DNA of 64,000 nt from Clostridiales bacterium (GTDB lineage Bacteria > Bacillota > Clostridia > Saccharofermentanales > Saccharofermentanaceae). Below are positions 27,294 to 38,300 of this stretch, one piece after another (positions within the stretch are counted from its first letter, which is position 1; every line of letters begins with the position of its first letter). The notes under the pieces are model-generated. The model made no database searches, was not told the origin of the DNA, and saw only the letters and a program-made list of their open reading frames with translations. The stretch is taken from the NCBI GenBank assembly GCA_017545245.1, contig JAFWPB010000014.1, positions 1 through 64,000 on the forward strand, given 5' to 3'. The translations under genes and the position numbers were made by a program.

Positions 27294-28829
27294 TTACATG
27301 ATTGGAGAAAGAAGTCTGAGCGCCAGTCGGAACAAACTCCAGACACGGTGGTAGTTCAGTTCTTCCGGCAGCACTTCGTCAGAGAGTTCGAAAGATTTGA
27401 GCATGTCCTGATAGACGTCGTGAACGGTGTCCGTCCCGCACATCCAGACCGCACTTTCAAAGTGCAGATACAGGCTTCGGTAGTCCCAGTTCACCGAACC
27501 CACGATAGCAACACGATCATCTACGACCATGGTCTTACTGTGCATGAATCCTGGCGAATATTCGAAGACACGCACGCCCGCACTGACAAGGTCACGGTAG
27601 TAAGAACGTGTCGCCTGATGGATCATCCATTTATCGTATTTGCTCGGCGTCACGATGCGTACATCGACGCCGCTCTTGGCCGCAAGGCTCAAAGCAGAGA
27701 TCACTGTCTCATCAAGGATAAGATAAGGCGTACTGATCAGGATCGATTTCTTCGCAGAACTGATCATGTGCATGTACACATTTTCCCCGACATACTCGGT
27801 ATCGATCGGCGCATCACTATATGGCTGGACAAATCCATCGTCTTCGATCGGACAGGGCTGGGTACGCCAAGGATCGTATTCGGAAAGATCCAGATTCTCA
27901 TTGTCGAACATATTCCACATCTGCAGGAAGAAAACAGTAATGCTCCATGCAGCACGTCCCTCGACCATTACCGCCGAATCCTTCCAGTACCCGAACCTCT
28001 CCTTCTCGTTGACGTATTCATCTGACAGATTCAAGCCGCCGCAGAACGCCACTTTTCCATCGATGGATGTGATTTTTCTGTGGTTTCTGTTGTTCTGGAT
28101 CGTCGTAAAGAAAGGACGGAAAGGATTAAAGATCTTGCATTTTATCCCAAGCTTTTTCATCTGCTCCGGAAAATCCGAAGGAAGGCTCAGGAAGCACCCC
28201 ATGTCATCGTACATGATACGCACATCAACGCCTGCTGCAGCTCTCTCTTTTAGCACTTCAAGAATGGAATTCCAGAACTTTCCTTCACCGATCGTAAAGT
28301 ATTCCATGAAGATATACTTTTCAGCTTTCTTCAGTTGCTCGAGGAACTCCGGCCAGAACACCTCTCCTGGGGAAAGATACTTCGTCTTCGTATTGGTATA
28401 GAGCGGAAAATGCATCGTATTCTGCAGGTAATCCACGCTCTTTTCGTATTCGGGAAAAGCACTTGCGAGTTTTGCTTTTGCTTCTTCGTCAAACTCAAGG
28501 AACCTCATGGTATTTTCAATCGTATTACCCAGATTCTTCGCATAATATGTCGTGGTCATCTGCGAGTTGATGAACACATAGAGAACGCCTCCGAAGACCG
28601 GGAACACAAGGATCAGGAATACCCATGTCAAGCGGTATCCACCCTTATCGTTTTTGCTGATCACATAGAGCGCTACGATCACGCTGATCACACGGAACAG
28701 AATGGAAGCGATTTCCGAATAGAGGGATCCGGCAAGAATCAGGAAAAAGAACGAAGCAATTTCAACCAGCAAGATCAAGATAATGATCGCTCGTCTCATC
28801 AACAAAGATTGAAACCATTGTTTACGCAT
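27294..28829 (-). CDS. cls: Cardiolipin synthase, phospholipase D type
   Basis: A 511-residue membrane enzyme that condenses two phosphatidylglycerols to cardiolipin. Two N-terminal membrane segments (about 13-65) precede two phospholipase D domains with HxK(x4)D motifs: HRKITSIDG (about 251) and HSKTMVVDD (about 424), the second followed by VGSVNWD. All catalytic residues are present. The ATG has a GGAGGGAG ribosome site, and the promoter is at 28859-28886. A minus-strand copy of the 9-mer overlaps its stop codon (27287-27295). Confidence 0.93.
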   Translation of the reverse strand: MRKQWFQSLLMRRAIIILILLVEIASFFFLILAGSLYSEIASILFRVISVIVALYVISKNDKGGYRLTWVFLILVFPVFGGVLYVFINSQMTTTYYAKNLGNTIENTMRFLEFDEEAKAKLASAFPEYEKSVDYLQNTMHFPLYTNTKTKYLSPGEVFWPEFLEQLKKAEKYIFMEYFTIGEGKFWNSILEVLKERAAAGVDVRIMYDDMGCFLSLPSDFPEQMKKLGIKCKIFNPFRPFFTTIQNNRNHRKITSIDGKVAFCGGLNLSDEYVNEKERFGYWKDSAVMVEGRAAWSITVFFLQMWNMFDNENLDLSEYDPWRTQPCPIEDDGFVQPYSDAPIDTEYVGENVYMHMISSAKKSILISTPYLILDETVISALSLAAKSGVDVRIVTPSKYDKWMIHQATRSYYRDLVSAGVRVFEYSPGFMHSKTMVVDDRVAIVGSVNWDYRSLYLHFESAVWMCGTDTVHDVYQDMLKSFELSDEVLPEELNYHRVWSLFRLALRLLSPIM

Positions 28830-28858
28830 TTGCTCCCTCCAATAATCCCTACCTAATA

Positions 28859-28886
28859 ATTATCAACATTCTGGAAATTTAGTCAA
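28859..28886 (-). promoter_or_regulatory. Promoter of cardiolipin synthase
   Basis: Minus strand: -35 TTGACT (28881-28886), 16-bp spacer, -10 GATAAT (28859-28864). Confidence 0.6.
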
Positions 28887-28958
28887 ATAGGTATAGGAAT
28901 TTAAAATGGCGTGTAATAAAATAAAAATATTCTGAAGAGTGTTTCGGAGGGCGAATTT

Positions 28959-30773
28959 ATGAGTAGTAATTCAAGTAACAACAAGACCTCTCTTCTTCCC
29001 TTTTGTATTATCGGTAATTATGTGCTGAGTGCCGCGATCACCTATCTGGTCTGTGCGACCGGTGGTGCACCAAGCATTTATGCCAACCTGATCCTTATTC
29101 CGATCGCAATCATTGCACTCTTCACCCCTGTATGGCACAGCGTACTTTTTGCCGCGCTCTGCGGTCTTGCGATGGGTCCTTTGACCACGGCGATCACAGG
29201 CGGCGACATGAACAATTTCGCATGGGTGATCCGCTTTATCGTCTATATCGTTTTAGGTCTGGTCATCTCCGCGATCTCCAACATGATCAAGCAGCGTGAG
29301 CAGCACTTTAAAATCCTCGCTACGCAGGATCCTCTGACCGGCATTCACAACATTCGTGCTCTGGAGCAGGCACATATTCCATCTGACTGTACAATGACCA
29401 TACTCATGATGTCCTTCATCGACTCGAGCGATATGCAAGGCCTTTTCGGGAATGATTTTTATCAGTCGATCATTCTCCGTATTTCAAAAGAACTGCAGGA
29501 TCTCCTTTCTTCCTATCCGAATGCGAAGCTGTATAAAGGAAACGACCTGAATTATGCGATCACGGTTTCACACCATACCGAAGAAGGAAGTCTGGAAAGT
29601 CTTCTCGCTTCACTCAGCAATCTGAACGATGTAACGATCACGATCGATCAAGTGCCTGTCTACGTGCAGTACCGTATCGGATTCACGATCATCCAGGATG
29701 GAGAGAGTATCACAGAAGGTCTCCGGAATGCCAATATCGCTCTCCGCTATTCGTTCTTGAAAGAGCAGCAGATCAGCCGCTACACCGAGGCTATGCGTGA
29801 CTATTACAAGGGCACTGTAAGCATCGCAAGTGAATTCTCCACCGCGCTTTCAAAAGGCATGGTGCAGGCTTCGTACCAGACGATCCATGATGCGAAAACC
29901 AAAGAAGCACACAGCGTCGAGATCTTTGCTAAGTGGATCCGCGAAGACGGCTCGAAAATGACTGCCGAAGAATTCGTTCCGATCCTGGAAAAGACCTCAT
30001 GCCTGCATGAACTGACTTTGTTTATGACGAAAGAAGCGCTTCGTTATGCGCGTCTTCCGATGAACGAGAATCATCTTTTCCATATCAATTTTGCCGCTTC
30101 CGAATTGAACGAGAAGAGCGTACAGGAGTTTGTCCATACTGTAGAAGATTCCGGCATCAGCCCCGAGAATGTCATGCTTGAGATTGCCGGTCGTCTTCCT
30201 GAAGATCCATACATGGTAAGAGAAAATCTTCTCTTCCTGCATAAGCACAAGATCCGCATCGCGATCGACTATTTCCACTCAGGATTCTCTTCTTATGTCA
30301 TGCTTGCAGATGTCCCGATCGACGAGATCAAGTTAAGCCGTTCACTGACATCCCATATCGAAAGTGAACGTGGATATGCGCTGGTCAAGAGCATCGTTTC
30401 TTTCTGTAAAGAGACGAATATCCTGACGGTTGCTGAGGGCGTAGAAAATGAACACCAGGCCAATCTCTGTTCCCAGGCCGGTATCGATTATCTGCAGGGA
30501 TATTACTTCAGCGTTCCGCGTCTTCTCAGCGATGTGCGGGAGACAGTCGATATTCTCAGTGCCCGCTCCGCCGCACCTTCCGATGAGCCCATCGATATCG
30601 AAGAACTGAAGGGTTACAGCACTATCTCCGTAGTGAGGAAGAGCACTGCAGCAGAAGAAGAGGAAAGTGACGCAGTTTCCGATAGTGAAGAATCAGAAAG
30701 CGAATCTTCCACAACGGACGAAGAAGAAAATGAGAATAAAAAACCGGACGAAGAGAGTCCGGTTTCCGAGTGA
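28959..30773 (+). CDS. Membrane protein with degenerate GGDEF and EAL domains
   Basis: A 604-residue protein. Three or four N-terminal membrane segments (about 14-108) are followed by a degenerate GGDEF domain (about 115-275; the signature position reads KGNDLN) and a degenerate EAL domain (about 285-530). EAL reads EIF, DDFGTGYS reads DYFHSGFS, while AEGVEN and QGYYFS are retained. Neither synthesis nor cleavage of cyclic di-GMP is expected; ligand binding or protein contacts are more likely. The C-terminus is a striking acidic Glu/Ser tail (about 565-604). The ATG has a GGAGGG ribosome site. The terminator of the convergent glycosyltransferase gene is embedded in its last codons. Confidence 0.83.
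   Translation: MSSNSSNNKTSLLPFCIIGNYVLSAAITYLVCATGGAPSIYANLILIPIAIIALFTPVWHSVLFAALCGLAMGPLTTAITGGDMNNFAWVIRFIVYIVLGLVISAISNMIKQREQHFKILATQDPLTGIHNIRALEQAHIPSDCTMTILMMSFIDSSDMQGLFGNDFYQSIILRISKELQDLLSSYPNAKLYKGNDLNYAITVSHHTEEGSLESLLASLSNLNDVTITIDQVPVYVQYRIGFTIIQDGESITEGLRNANIALRYSFLKEQQISRYTEAMRDYYKGTVSIASEFSTALSKGMVQASYQTIHDAKTKEAHSVEIFAKWIREDGSKMTAEEFVPILEKTSCLHELTLFMTKEALRYARLPMNENHLFHINFAASELNEKSVQEFVHTVEDSGISPENVMLEIAGRLPEDPYMVRENLLFLHKHKIRIAIDYFHSGFSSYVMLADVPIDEIKLSRSLTSHIESERGYALVKSIVSFCKETNILTVAEGVENEHQANLCSQAGIDYLQGYYFSVPRLLSDVRETVDILSARSAAPSDEPIDIEELKGYSTISVVRKSTAAEEEESDAVSDSEESESESSTTDEEENENKKPDEESPVSE
30737..30765 (-). terminator. Terminator of the glycosyltransferase, inside a convergent coding region
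   Basis: AAACCGGAC (30741-30749) pairs with GTCCGGTTT (30757-30765), followed on the minus strand by TTTTTTATT. It overlaps the final codons of the convergent EAL-type gene. Confidence 0.85.
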
Positions 30774-30793
30774 TAGTTGAAACTAGCTTCACA

Positions 30794-32164
30794 TTACTTT
30801 TTACGCAGTCTAAGAAGATGAGCATATCGTGCCGCCGCGCGATATGCTTTTTTCGCGTTGGCCTTTAGTCCGCCCTTCTCTTCCTCTTCCAGATTCTCTG
30901 ATGCTACCGGCACCATCTTCGCCTTCTTCAGTTTACGGGAAGAATGGATCTTGCCTACATGAGCACGACGGATCGCCTTTTCTCTGACATGACGTGCGAT
31001 TGCATTTTTATATGCATCTTCTACACGGTTTGCAAACGTCTCTGCAGAGTACGTCTCGACCGTCTCCTCCGCATTGTCCGAAAGCATACGCATCTTATTT
31101 TCGTCTGTAAAAAGTGCATACAGGATATCTGGAATATCGTTTTCTGCTTCGAAAAGGCATGCATTTCTTCCATCGACGAAAAGCTCATTGACTGCATCGT
31201 CTTTTCTTGCCATGACCGGAAGACCGGCAGCCATCGCTTCGTAATAGGTCAGGCCTTGTGTCTCGGATGTGGAGCAGGAAATGAATACATCGCCCATCTG
31301 ATAGTAGCGGCCAATATCCGAATAAGGAACGGAACCTGCAAAGATCACCGAGTTTGAAACACCCAACTCGTTTGCCTGCTTTTTCAATCCTTCCAGTGCC
31401 GGTCCGTCACCAACGACCAGAAGCTTGACCCACGGCATTTTCTCCGTGATCGCCGGCATCTGAGAGACGATCTTGTCAATGCTCTTCTCTTTTGCAACAC
31501 GGCCAAGAGAAAGAAGGACTTTATCGCTGTCCTTGATGCCAAGGGAACGGCGTAGTTCAAGGAGTTCTTCTTCTTTAAAATTCGATCTCTTGAAAGGAGA
31601 AATATCGATACCGGTCGGGATAACATAGATCGGTTTTTTTACTCCATAGGATCGAAGACTGTTCTTCACTTTTTCTGTCGGAACGATCAGGCCGGTCGGC
31701 ACGTTGCAGAATACTTTACTGTACTTCTGCGCCATCTTCGGCGTAATGACCTTCTTGGCATGACCATTCAGAATATAGTGGGTATAATCTTCCAGCATGG
31801 TGTGATACGTATGCACGATCGGAAGATGCAGCTGCATAGAAGATGTCAGTCCTACCAGGCCCATCGAAAACTCTGTCTGGGTATGGATGATATCGATCTT
31901 CAAGCGTCTCACGATCTGTACCAGACGCAAGGAATATGGCATAGTCGTCCGATAAGGTCTTACAAGAAGCATCGGAACGCTTGGTATGCGGAAAACCGGT
32001 GGTTTCTTGTGTACACGTCGAACGATCGGAGAGTTGTTATCCGATGTCGCAAAAATATAAACACGATGTCCCTTCTTACGCAGCGCGCACGCCAGTGTAT
32101 AGATCGAGGAAGTGACACCATTGATATCCGGAAAATATGTATCCGTTATAATCGCAATATTCAT
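30794..32164 (-). CDS. GT4 glycosyltransferase, diacylglycerol-glucosyltransferase-like
   Basis: About 456 residues with a GT-B fold. The N-terminal MNIAIITDTYFPDINGV with the G-V/S acceptor loop, and the SETQGLTYYEA motif (E-x7-E) in the donor domain, place it in family GT4 near enzymes that put glucose on diacylglycerol for glycolipids. A C-terminal basic extension (about 400-456, many Lys/Arg) may contact the membrane. The ATG at 32164 has GGAGG eight bases upstream; a GTG at 32179 lies inside the ribosome site. Substrate assignment is by family likeness. Confidence 0.85.
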   Translation of the reverse strand: MNIAIITDTYFPDINGVTSSIYTLACALRKKGHRVYIFATSDNNSPIVRRVHKKPPVFRIPSVPMLLVRPYRTTMPYSLRLVQIVRRLKIDIIHTQTEFSMGLVGLTSSMQLHLPIVHTYHTMLEDYTHYILNGHAKKVITPKMAQKYSKVFCNVPTGLIVPTEKVKNSLRSYGVKKPIYVIPTGIDISPFKRSNFKEEELLELRRSLGIKDSDKVLLSLGRVAKEKSIDKIVSQMPAITEKMPWVKLLVVGDGPALEGLKKQANELGVSNSVIFAGSVPYSDIGRYYQMGDVFISCSTSETQGLTYYEAMAAGLPVMARKDDAVNELFVDGRNACLFEAENDIPDILYALFTDENKMRMLSDNAEETVETYSAETFANRVEDAYKNAIARHVREKAIRRAHVGKIHSSRKLKKAKMVPVASENLEEEEKGGLKANAKKAYRAAARYAHLLRLRKK

Positions 32165-32362
32165 TTCTCTTTCCTCCACAACATACCATTCAAATTATAA
32201 CACAATCTTTTTTTTATATTTCTACCATCTTGGATGTATAACTATTTTCAAGTCGAAAAGATAGTCGGATTTCTGTTATAAACAACGCCATTTTCTTATC
32301 TATTCACGTTGGGTTTTGCTATACTAGGACAAGGAGCAAAAAACAAACAAGGAGGTACGACC

Positions 32363-33712
32363 ATGACATTTTCGAAAGATTTCATCTGGGGTGCAGCCGC
32401 AGCTTCCTATCAGATTGAGGGAGCATGGAATGAAGACGGAAAAGGTCCTTCTATCTGGGATACTTACACACACCAGCGTCAGTCGCCTGTACATTTTCAC
32501 GAGAACGGTGATGTAGCCTGTGATCACTACCACCACATGAAAGAGGACGTAGCTCTGATGGCCGAGCTGGGCATCAAGGCGTACCGCTTCTCGATTTCCT
32601 GGCCGCGCGTACTTCCAAACGGAACAGGAAAAGTTAACGAGAAAGGTCTCGCTTTCTATTCCGAACTGGTCGACGAGCTCAAGAAATACAACATCGAACC
32701 GATGATCACCCTCTACCACTGGGATATGCCGCAAGCGCTTTTTGATCGTGGCGGATGGATGAATCCGGACGTCGTCACATGGTTTTCGGACTACACCAAG
32801 ATCGTCGTCGATGCATTATCTGACCGTGTGAAATACTGGTTCACCATTAACGAACCGCAGATTTTTATTGGCCTTGGTTATTCTCTCGGTGCGCATGCGC
32901 CATTTTTGAAGATGACCGACCGCGACATTATCCTGATGAGCAAACATGTTCTTCTGGCTCATGGTACGGCCGTCCGCACGATCCGTGCCAATTCCAAACT
33001 TACACCAATCGTTTCTTTTGCACCAACCGGTCCAAGTGTCGAGCCGAAAAACGATTCGGCAGAAGCCATTGAGGAAGCAAAGAGAAAGACCTTCGAATTC
33101 GAGGACAGAGCCTATTTCCTCTCTTCGTCATGGTGGGCTGATCCGATCTTCTTCGGAAAATTCCCGGACGGCGCGATGGAGCGTTTCGGCGATATCTTCC
33201 CTGAGATCACGGAAGAAGAATGGGATATTATCAAGACGCCGATCGACTTCTATGGCTGCAATATCTATAATTCCATCGGAAAAGAACTGGACCCGAACAA
33301 CGAGAGCGATTGTGGCAAGGCGATCACGCTGGCTCGCTGGCCGGTCACACCGGACGTCCTTTACTGGTCCGCGAAATTCCTTTACGAACGTTATGGACTT
33401 CCTGTCCTGATCACGGAGAATGGTTGCGCGAGCGCCGATTCCGTACATCTGGACGGCAAGGTCAACGACCCGCAGCGCATTGACTATACCAAGCGTTACC
33501 TGCGCTCCTACTATCGTGCCGCGCAGGAAGGTGTACCGCTGGTCGGATACATCCACTGGTCTTTCATGGACAATTTCGAATGGGCAGAGGGCTTTGACCT
33601 TCGTTTCGGTCTTGTTTATGTAGATTACCAGACACAGAAGCGCACACCGAAGGAATCCGCATACTGGTACCGCGACGTGATCGCATCCAACGGCGAACTT
33701 ATCTGGGAATAA
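32363..33712 (+). CDS. Beta-glucosidase / 6-phospho-beta-glucosidase, GH1
   Basis: A 449-residue family GH1 glycosidase that releases glucose from cellobiose-like substrates in the cytoplasm. The N-terminal FIWGAAAASYQIEGAW signature is complete, the acid/base is Glu164 in TINEPQ, and the nucleophile is Glu352 in LITENG. The C-terminal NFEWAEGFDLRFGLVYVDY segment, with Glu and Trp at the sugar C4/C6 pocket, fits a non-phosphorylated substrate better than the phospho-type. An AAGGAGG ribosome site precedes the ATG. It is a single gene with its own terminator; no sugar transporter is adjacent. Confidence 0.94.
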   Translation: MTFSKDFIWGAAAASYQIEGAWNEDGKGPSIWDTYTHQRQSPVHFHENGDVACDHYHHMKEDVALMAELGIKAYRFSISWPRVLPNGTGKVNEKGLAFYSELVDELKKYNIEPMITLYHWDMPQALFDRGGWMNPDVVTWFSDYTKIVVDALSDRVKYWFTINEPQIFIGLGYSLGAHAPFLKMTDRDIILMSKHVLLAHGTAVRTIRANSKLTPIVSFAPTGPSVEPKNDSAEAIEEAKRKTFEFEDRAYFLSSSWWADPIFFGKFPDGAMERFGDIFPEITEEEWDIIKTPIDFYGCNIYNSIGKELDPNNESDCGKAITLARWPVTPDVLYWSAKFLYERYGLPVLITENGCASADSVHLDGKVNDPQRIDYTKRYLRSYYRAAQEGVPLVGYIHWSFMDNFEWAEGFDLRFGLVYVDYQTQKRTPKESAYWYRDVIASNGELIWE

Positions 33713-33734
33713 AGAGCATTCATCAAGCTTCAAC

Positions 33735-33770
33735 AAAAAAGAGTAATGGTTTTCCATTACTCTTTTTTTT
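33735..33770. terminator. Bidirectional terminator
   Basis: GAGTAATGG (33741-33749) pairs with CCATTACTC (33754-33762) around a TTTT loop, flanked by A6 and T8 runs. The stop codon of the convergent zinc-ribbon gene lies within it. Confidence 0.92.
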
Positions 33771-35340
33771 CGCTATCGATGTTCTTTTGAAAAGGACTCG
33801 GGCCGGACGGATCAAACTCTGGAAGATCGGCCAGGCCTTCTTCGACGGCTCTCTCTTCCCTTGTAATGTCGTCATATACCGAATCCGAATGGATACCTAC
33901 ATCACGATCCACCGGTTTCTGAGGAAGCCGCTCGCCACGTCCGAGGCGGCGGTCCTGGATCTCCTGCTTCATCATATAAAGTGGAGAGTGCTGCTCTGGA
34001 AGAGGAACAGGCGCACTTGGAATAGGTGTAGAGGCCAGTTCTTTCATCTCCTCATCCAGTTCTTCTTCATAGGCTTCGGCAACCGGAACAGAAAGATTGA
34101 TATCGTTCTTCCGGAAGGACCGCTCAAGACGGAACAGGGATTTATCCGAGGCGGATTCATTCAGCTGGGACTCCAGCATGATCGAGGAAGAAACCGTATC
34201 GACCATATATGTACGGCAATTCAAGGGATTACCGGTATTGGCAAGATCTGTCTGCTTGAAGTTACGAATCTTCTTCTTATTCAAAGAAGCCAGTGACGTC
34301 GGGGAATTCTGTTCGACCCGCGTCTCAGATGCTGCAGTACTGACCAGTTTCAGATCGGAAGGCGAACCCGTCAGTCCATTCATGAACCAGCAGTACAGGT
34401 CCTCTTTTTTCTTATTCTTCATGATCCATACAGGGAAATAAGCCAGCTGGCCAAGTCCTTTTTCATAGGAAGAATTATCCACGTAGGAACTCACTTTATA
34501 GTGCTCCATGCTCTCGCTCAGCACAAACTCCTTGACCCATGCGCGGACAGTACTGGTAAGATTCTCGTTGATCTCATCCCAGGGACGATCGACCGGCAGG
34601 AAACAGCCGTCCTCGCGAAGTGGTTCCATGTCTTCGTAAATGCCGCTTTTTATGGAAAATGGCGAGATCTTCTCGAACTGTTCTTTATCAATGGCCGTGC
34701 AGGCAGGAATAGGAAGGTTTTCCCAGATCATCTCTGCCACGAAATTCTTCGGATAGGGCTCAACGGTAGACGACGTATATTCCAGCGTCAGATCACTTGC
34801 CGTCAACAGATTAAAGAAAGACTCTCCACGATGGGTATTCTTTATGATCGGCACGACGCTGATGACAGCATGGCAACCTACGTTATAGTCGTAGAGGAAA
34901 CAAGGAATATACACAGGCGTGATCGATTCGAGGAAGGCTTTTCCTTTACACTGGTGCATATGCCAGCCTTCCTTCTTGACGCTTTGTAGATAGCTCTCTA
35001 CAGCTTCCTCACGGGAATACTTGAACGGGATGACCTTGATTCCTTTCGGAAGCTTTACAGGCAGGTTCTTCTGCTTCAAGGAAGGGCTTCCGCAGTTCAC
35101 GCAGGTATGAAGTTCCATCGAGCTCTGCTTCGGCACAAACATCAGTTTCTCACAGTCCTCACAGGAGACAGCGATCACTTTTGGAGGAGTCAGATATCCC
35201 GGGGTATGGAAGCCCCAGTCGACATCCTTCACGGCGTTCTCATCTTTTAAAGATAACGAACAGAAGCAACAGACATTGTCTGCTGCTTCTGAAAGTAATA
35301 CTTGTGCTCCACATCGAGGGCATAAAAATGCTTTATCCAT
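33757..35340 (-). CDS. Zinc-ribbon protein of unknown function (short paralogue)
   Basis: A 527-residue protein. Two zinc ribbons open it: CPRC...CCFC (about 7-31) and CEDC...CVNC (about 60-84), resembling the TFIIB-type ribbon. A conserved central region (about 95-345) matches the larger neighbour (for example LGQLAYFPVWIMK here, IGELVLFPIWYMK there). The C-terminal 150 residues look disordered and end with DLPEFDPSGPSPFQKN plus a short acidic tail. No membrane segment is clear. TFIIB-type zinc-ribbon proteins are encoded with SPFH proteins in other Firmicutes (ydjG with ydjI in B. subtilis), so a membrane-stress link is possible. It lies 29 bases behind the large paralogue. Confidence 0.75.
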   Translation of the reverse strand: MDKAFLCPRCGAQVLLSEAADNVCCFCSLSLKDENAVKDVDWGFHTPGYLTPPKVIAVSCEDCEKLMFVPKQSSMELHTCVNCGSPSLKQKNLPVKLPKGIKVIPFKYSREEAVESYLQSVKKEGWHMHQCKGKAFLESITPVYIPCFLYDYNVGCHAVISVVPIIKNTHRGESFFNLLTASDLTLEYTSSTVEPYPKNFVAEMIWENLPIPACTAIDKEQFEKISPFSIKSGIYEDMEPLREDGCFLPVDRPWDEINENLTSTVRAWVKEFVLSESMEHYKVSSYVDNSSYEKGLGQLAYFPVWIMKNKKKEDLYCWFMNGLTGSPSDLKLVSTAASETRVEQNSPTSLASLNKKKIRNFKQTDLANTGNPLNCRTYMVDTVSSSIMLESQLNESASDKSLFRLERSFRKNDINLSVPVAEAYEEELDEEMKELASTPIPSAPVPLPEQHSPLYMMKQEIQDRRLGRGERLPQKPVDRDVGIHSDSVYDDITREERAVEEGLADLPEFDPSGPSPFQKNIDSEKKE

Positions 35341-35369
35341 CTAGGACTTTTCCTTCTTTTCTGGTAGGA

Positions 35370-38300
35370 TCAGTTCTTCTTGAAAGGGCTCGGTCCATCC
35401 GGGTCGAATATAGGAAGATCCCGCATTGCTTTCTTTACGTTCTCTTCTTCTGCTCTTAATCCTTCACGGATCGGATTGATACCGCCTCTGGCAAGGGACG
35501 GGATATCGTCATCACTTGCGAAATTCCGGACGTTTTCGACTTCAGTTTCTTCTTCCACTACCTGACGGCGCTGTGCAAATGTGCGTGGACGCTGCTCAGC
35601 AAAGCCGGACGGCTCTCTTCTTCCGAAGCGGTCTCCATCGTCACGACGGTCAAATTCCGGCTGCGGTATCTCTACACCCACCTCACGGCGGGCACGCGGA
35701 GCCGGCATCTCAACCTCGATCTCACGACGGGCACGTGGGGGCTGTGGTCTCTCTACAGGAATATCACGACGGCCACGCGGCGGCATCTTGACTTCTACTT
35801 CACGGCTTTCCTCACTGCGGCCGAACTTCGGCATCGGAATCTCTCTTGCTTCAGAAGAGCTCAAACGTTCTTCATGACTCGGCAGTACCTCTTTCGGCTG
35901 ACCCTCGTCATATCTTCCAAGTCCACCAAGACCCGGACGCGTTCTCGGCTTTTCAACATCGATGATCTGTCCCTTCGGCTTTGTAAGAGAGCCTGCCGGT
36001 CTCTGATCATCGTTGAATCCCATAGGAGTGCCCCATGGAGACAGCGGACGGTCGGTATCTGGTACACGTTCCCAGATTGGAACCTGCTTCTCCGGCTTTT
36101 CAACTGCACCGGCAGTAGCACTGCGTGCACCTGGTCTCTCTGACATCGGACGACCACCTTCAGGACGGGATGCGGTTGGTCTTGCACCTGGTCTTGACGC
36201 GGTCGGTCTGGAAGGTACCGGTCTTGAAGCTGTCGGTCTGGCAGCAGGTCTTGTTGTCGGTGTTCTATCACTCTGATCTGGTCTTCTAAAAGCACTGGAA
36301 CGGTTGAGCGTCTCTTCCTGCTCTTCCGGTTCTTCATCTCTTCTTCCACGACCCATCAGTTCATCACGAGAAGGTCTTCTGACACGGTCTCTCGGAGAAC
36401 CCAGACGGGATTCTCTCGTCTCACCACCCTGCGGCTTTGCCCAGGACGGAGTCTCTGTTGCTTCTGGCATCTCGCCCCAGCGTCCACCGCCTCTTGCCAA
36501 CGAAGGAATCTGGTGAACATCGTCATCAATACCATGCTCAGCAATATATTCTGCACTAGGTGCAACTTCAGTTACTCTAGCAAGAGGTGCAGCCGGACGG
36601 GAAGCCAACGGACGGTTGTTCTCGTCTTCTTCCGGATGGTGCTCTACTTCTTCCACATAAACATCATTACGGACCTGTGCCAGAGGAGCTGCAGGACGGT
36701 ACTTCAACGGACGATCATTCGCATCACTTCCGAAGTAATTCTCGGATACATCGTTCTTTTTCTCTTCGAGTGTTTCCGGAGAGTACTCTACGACATCCGT
36801 GTCACGCTGGCGTGCCACACCTGGCAATACACCAGAGTCGTACTCGGAGTTCATGATCGCCATACCCCGTTCCCGTGCCGGACGCTGTTCAGGCATTCTC
36901 GGGATCGAAGTTCCGGACATGGTCTTGTGCTCACGCTCAGCGGCCTGCTTCTTCTTGTTAAAGGAAAAAGTAATATTGGCCACCATATCCTCATTGCCCT
37001 CTGTATATTCTTCAAACTCGGGCAGATCATTCTCTTCGTCCTTGGAAAGTTCATCTGCAGGCGCGGAGATTTCTTCAGGAATCTCTTCAGGGATGACTTC
37101 AGGAACGACTTCCGAAACATCTTCCGGAATAACCTCCGAAATCGCTTCTTCTACCGCACCGGCACTCATCTCTTCGATCTGCTGCGGGATATCCTCTCCA
37201 AAGTCTTCAGCCGGGAACTGTTCTTCCTGACCATACTCTTCCTCGTAGCGCTCGATTGCTTCTTCTCTCGCTGCACGGAGTGAAGCCTCATATTCTTCAG
37301 CTTCTCTTCTTGCCTGTTCGAGAACATCGTCTACACTCTCTACAAGGCCGGATTCGTGTCTATCATCCAAACCATAGGATTTTACCTGCACTTCACGAGC
37401 CGGTTCACCCAGATCACGGTCATCATCTCTTCTGTTGCGGTCGCCACGACGCTGGTAATTACCAAGCGAACCTAGCGGCAGAGAATTGATCATATCCTGA
37501 CCCAGCTCCGGTACATGCTCGTCATCAGAAAGCATATCATCCGGATCACGATTCCAGATCGGCTGATTCATCCGGCTTTCGCCTTCTGGCTTCGGATTAC
37601 GGGAAACCCACTCAGCCAGAGATGCAGGCTTGCTGTTCGAGAATCTTGAATCCTCGAGGATATCTTCACTTCTCTCCCAAAGCGGCTTGTTACCGGAAGA
37701 AGCCACACTCGGCTTTTCCATTGCCGGTTTCTTAGTACGTACACTACGCTTGTTTGGCGTACTGGAAGCGGCCGGTGGCGGAGTTACTGCCTTCGCCCAG
37801 CTCGGTGCCTCAGAAGCAGCCTCCATCGGTGCTTTCGCACCTTCACGGGCAGCAGCACGGAGTCTTGCGGCTCTTTCCTTATCACGCTTCGCCTCATCTG
37901 CCTTCGAAAGCTGCAGGGACTTGAGGTCTGTTACAACCTGAACATCAAGCGGCACAGCTGGTTTCTTCGTCTTGGACGGAGCAGGTTTCTCTTCCGGAGC
38001 GGCTTCTGCCTCTGCCTTTTCCACGTCCTCTGCTTCCGGTGTCTCCAACTCCGGCTCGGTAATGGCATGAGAGATGGAAGAAGACTTCTTTCTTCCATCT
38101 GCTGTCAACTTGGAATCTCTTGGCTTCTCGAAGAAAGAATAGTCCAGGATCTCGATATTCGGATCATGGATATTAAATTCAAAATGTGTATCCGTCAAAG
38201 CGGTGCAACGGGACTTGTCCCAGAAAGACTGGTAGGTAAGACCGGTATTCTTGCTGGAAACCTTAGACATCGGGATATTTGCTTCGACCTCGCCGGTCTG

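Noticed and set aside
32291-32325. Promoter upstream of the GH1 gene
   Set aside because: TATACT at 32320-32325 is a fair -10 box, but no -35 box lies at a workable distance.
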